A stretch of 51,910 bases of DNA, taken from contig CAJBLF010000012.1 in assembly GCA_903953935.1 (NCBI GenBank), positions 1 to 51,910 of the forward strand. The letters are read 5' to 3'. Positions 51,484 through 51,910 of the stretch are shown here, one piece after another (position 1 is the stretch's first letter; each line of letters begins with the position of its first letter). This DNA comes from an uncultured bacterium. GTDB lineage: Bacteria; Patescibacteriota; Gracilibacteria; Absconditabacterales; Absconditicoccaceae. The notes under the pieces are model-generated. The model saw nothing but the letters and a program-made list of their open reading frames with translations, did no database searches and was not told the origin of the DNA. The translations under genes were made by a program, and so were the position numbers.

Positions 51484-51511
51484 TACCCTGGATATACCAG
51501 GGCTATTTTTT
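51484..51511 (+). terminator. Intrinsic terminator
   Basis: Stem TACCCTGG/CCAGGGcTA with loop ATATA and a T-run; A-run before, so it may serve both strands. Confidence 0.85.
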
Positions 51512-51669
51512 ACATTCTCCTTCAAAAATATGTTTCAGTATTTTTGATTGAAGAATGGATACCAATGACTTTTGATTCATAAAGCACAAGCCTAAGCGAA
51601 GTGATATATGAGTTCAAAAGCAATCGGTATGTACACATATAATGAGAAAGACCGCTTACGTAATAAATA

Positions 51670-51910
51670 TTATGCATATTCTTCAACCAAGGTAACTTCT
51701 TCAAAGATTTGGTCAATGGTAGCTTGGATTTCCATCACTGGCATTTGGAAAGTATTATTATTGAAATTATTTGCGAGTAAAAATGTTTGTAAGGTAGCTG
51801 AGGTATCTTGAAGTGATCCAATAATTTTTTCAATTGTAGTGGTATCGGTGATTATTTTTTGATTGAGTGCTTTTTTGAGATCACCAAGATGAAGTTTAAT
51901 CTTAATAATA
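51670..51910 (-). CDS. C-terminal part of an unknown protein (runs off the window)
   Basis: The last 79 residues of a minus-strand gene, ending V-E-E-Y-A at TAA 51670. The visible part is helical, rich in Thr, Asn and Gln (L-Q-D-T-S-A-T-L-Q-T-F), and has no recognisable motif. The 210 bases between its stop and the 48429 gene hold the terminator and no gene that I can support. Confidence 0.6.
   Translation of the reverse strand, partial: IIKIKLHLGDLKKALNQKIITDTTTIEKIIGSLQDTSATLQTFLLANNFNNNTFQMPVMEIQATIDQIFEEVTLVEEYA

Noticed and set aside
51472-51669. Small frames between the last two genes
   Set aside because: Only a terminator and weak CG-containing flanks (TAAGCG and CGCTTA) are visible; no coding signal.
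1-51910. CRISPR array, insertion sequence or prophage
   Set aside because: No regularly spaced repeats, no transposase or integrase motifs and no phage structural genes were seen on either strand.

Overview
The window is AT-rich DNA from a bacterium that reads UGA as glycine (genetic code 25). This use is known for the Candidate Phyla Radiation lineages Gracilibacteria/BD1-5 and Absconditabacteria/SR1; the window alone does not say which. The evidence is direct. Almost every conserved protein (MurC, RuvB, GatA, SecA, Ndk, PilC, HolA, the Sau3AI-type restriction enzyme and its methylase) is interrupted by in-frame TGA, often exactly where the family has an invariant glycine, while every complete gene ends on TAA (one on TAG). 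All coordinates below are for TGA-read-through genes, so a standard-code gene caller would break most of them.

Layout. 1-4.4 kb: end of a secreted-protein gene, a convergent Sau3AI-like restriction endonuclease / C5-cytosine methylase pair with a cluster of GATC sites before the methylase, and a frameshifted small gene. 4.5-5.5 kb: two UGA-free genes of unknown function. 5.6-12.9 kb: MurC, creatininase-family amidohydrolase, a TTD14-like ATPase/CYTH protein, a membrane-anchored PEBP protein, an SbcD-like phosphoesterase, a PH-like membrane protein, ribosomal protein L31 and Ndk. 13.1-17.7 kb: an SLH-domain surface protein, RuvB and small membrane proteins. 17.8-18.1 kb: tRNA-Val(GAC) and tRNA-Arg(GCG), with a duplicated 5' tRNA-Arg segment. 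18.3-29.2 kb: GatA, envelope proteins, a large TraG/VirD4-type ATPase, a Cys-containing lipoprotein and SecA. 29.4-31.0 kb: small, very basic proteins, each mostly with its own terminator, including an H1-like protein. 31-38.6 kb: chorismate mutase, a racemase-fold protein lacking its cysteines, DNA polymerase III delta, a YidD-Fmt fusion, a band-7 protein and unknowns.

38.6-46.4 kb is mainly a type IV pilus region on the minus strand (PilN/PilO-like, PilC and four prepilin-like minor pilins). It is interrupted by a plus-strand metal-response cluster: a 16-cysteine metallothionein-like peptide, a CsoR-type repressor with an intact Cys-His-Cys site, and a MauE/DoxX-like membrane protein. 46.6-51.9 kb: a UGA-free membrane protein, a shortened PriA-like protein, a structured non-coding stretch, a second TraG/VirD4-type ATPase that carries a C-terminal S1 domain, and the end of another gene.

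Points most worth following: (a) six genes with about 66 glycines and no UGA, four or five of which share a TTGACT-type promoter, set against a restriction system that uses UGA for roughly three quarters of its glycines; (b) the metallothionein-CsoR-MauE cluster with a repeated TTGAATATACTATA element; (c) the S1-tailed secretion-type ATPase; (d) the YidD-Fmt fusion; (e) the structured segment at 48.1 kb. Pilus, envelope, wall-synthesis and secretion genes together fit a small, host-dependent cell with a peptidoglycan wall and a decorated surface, but lifestyle is inference.
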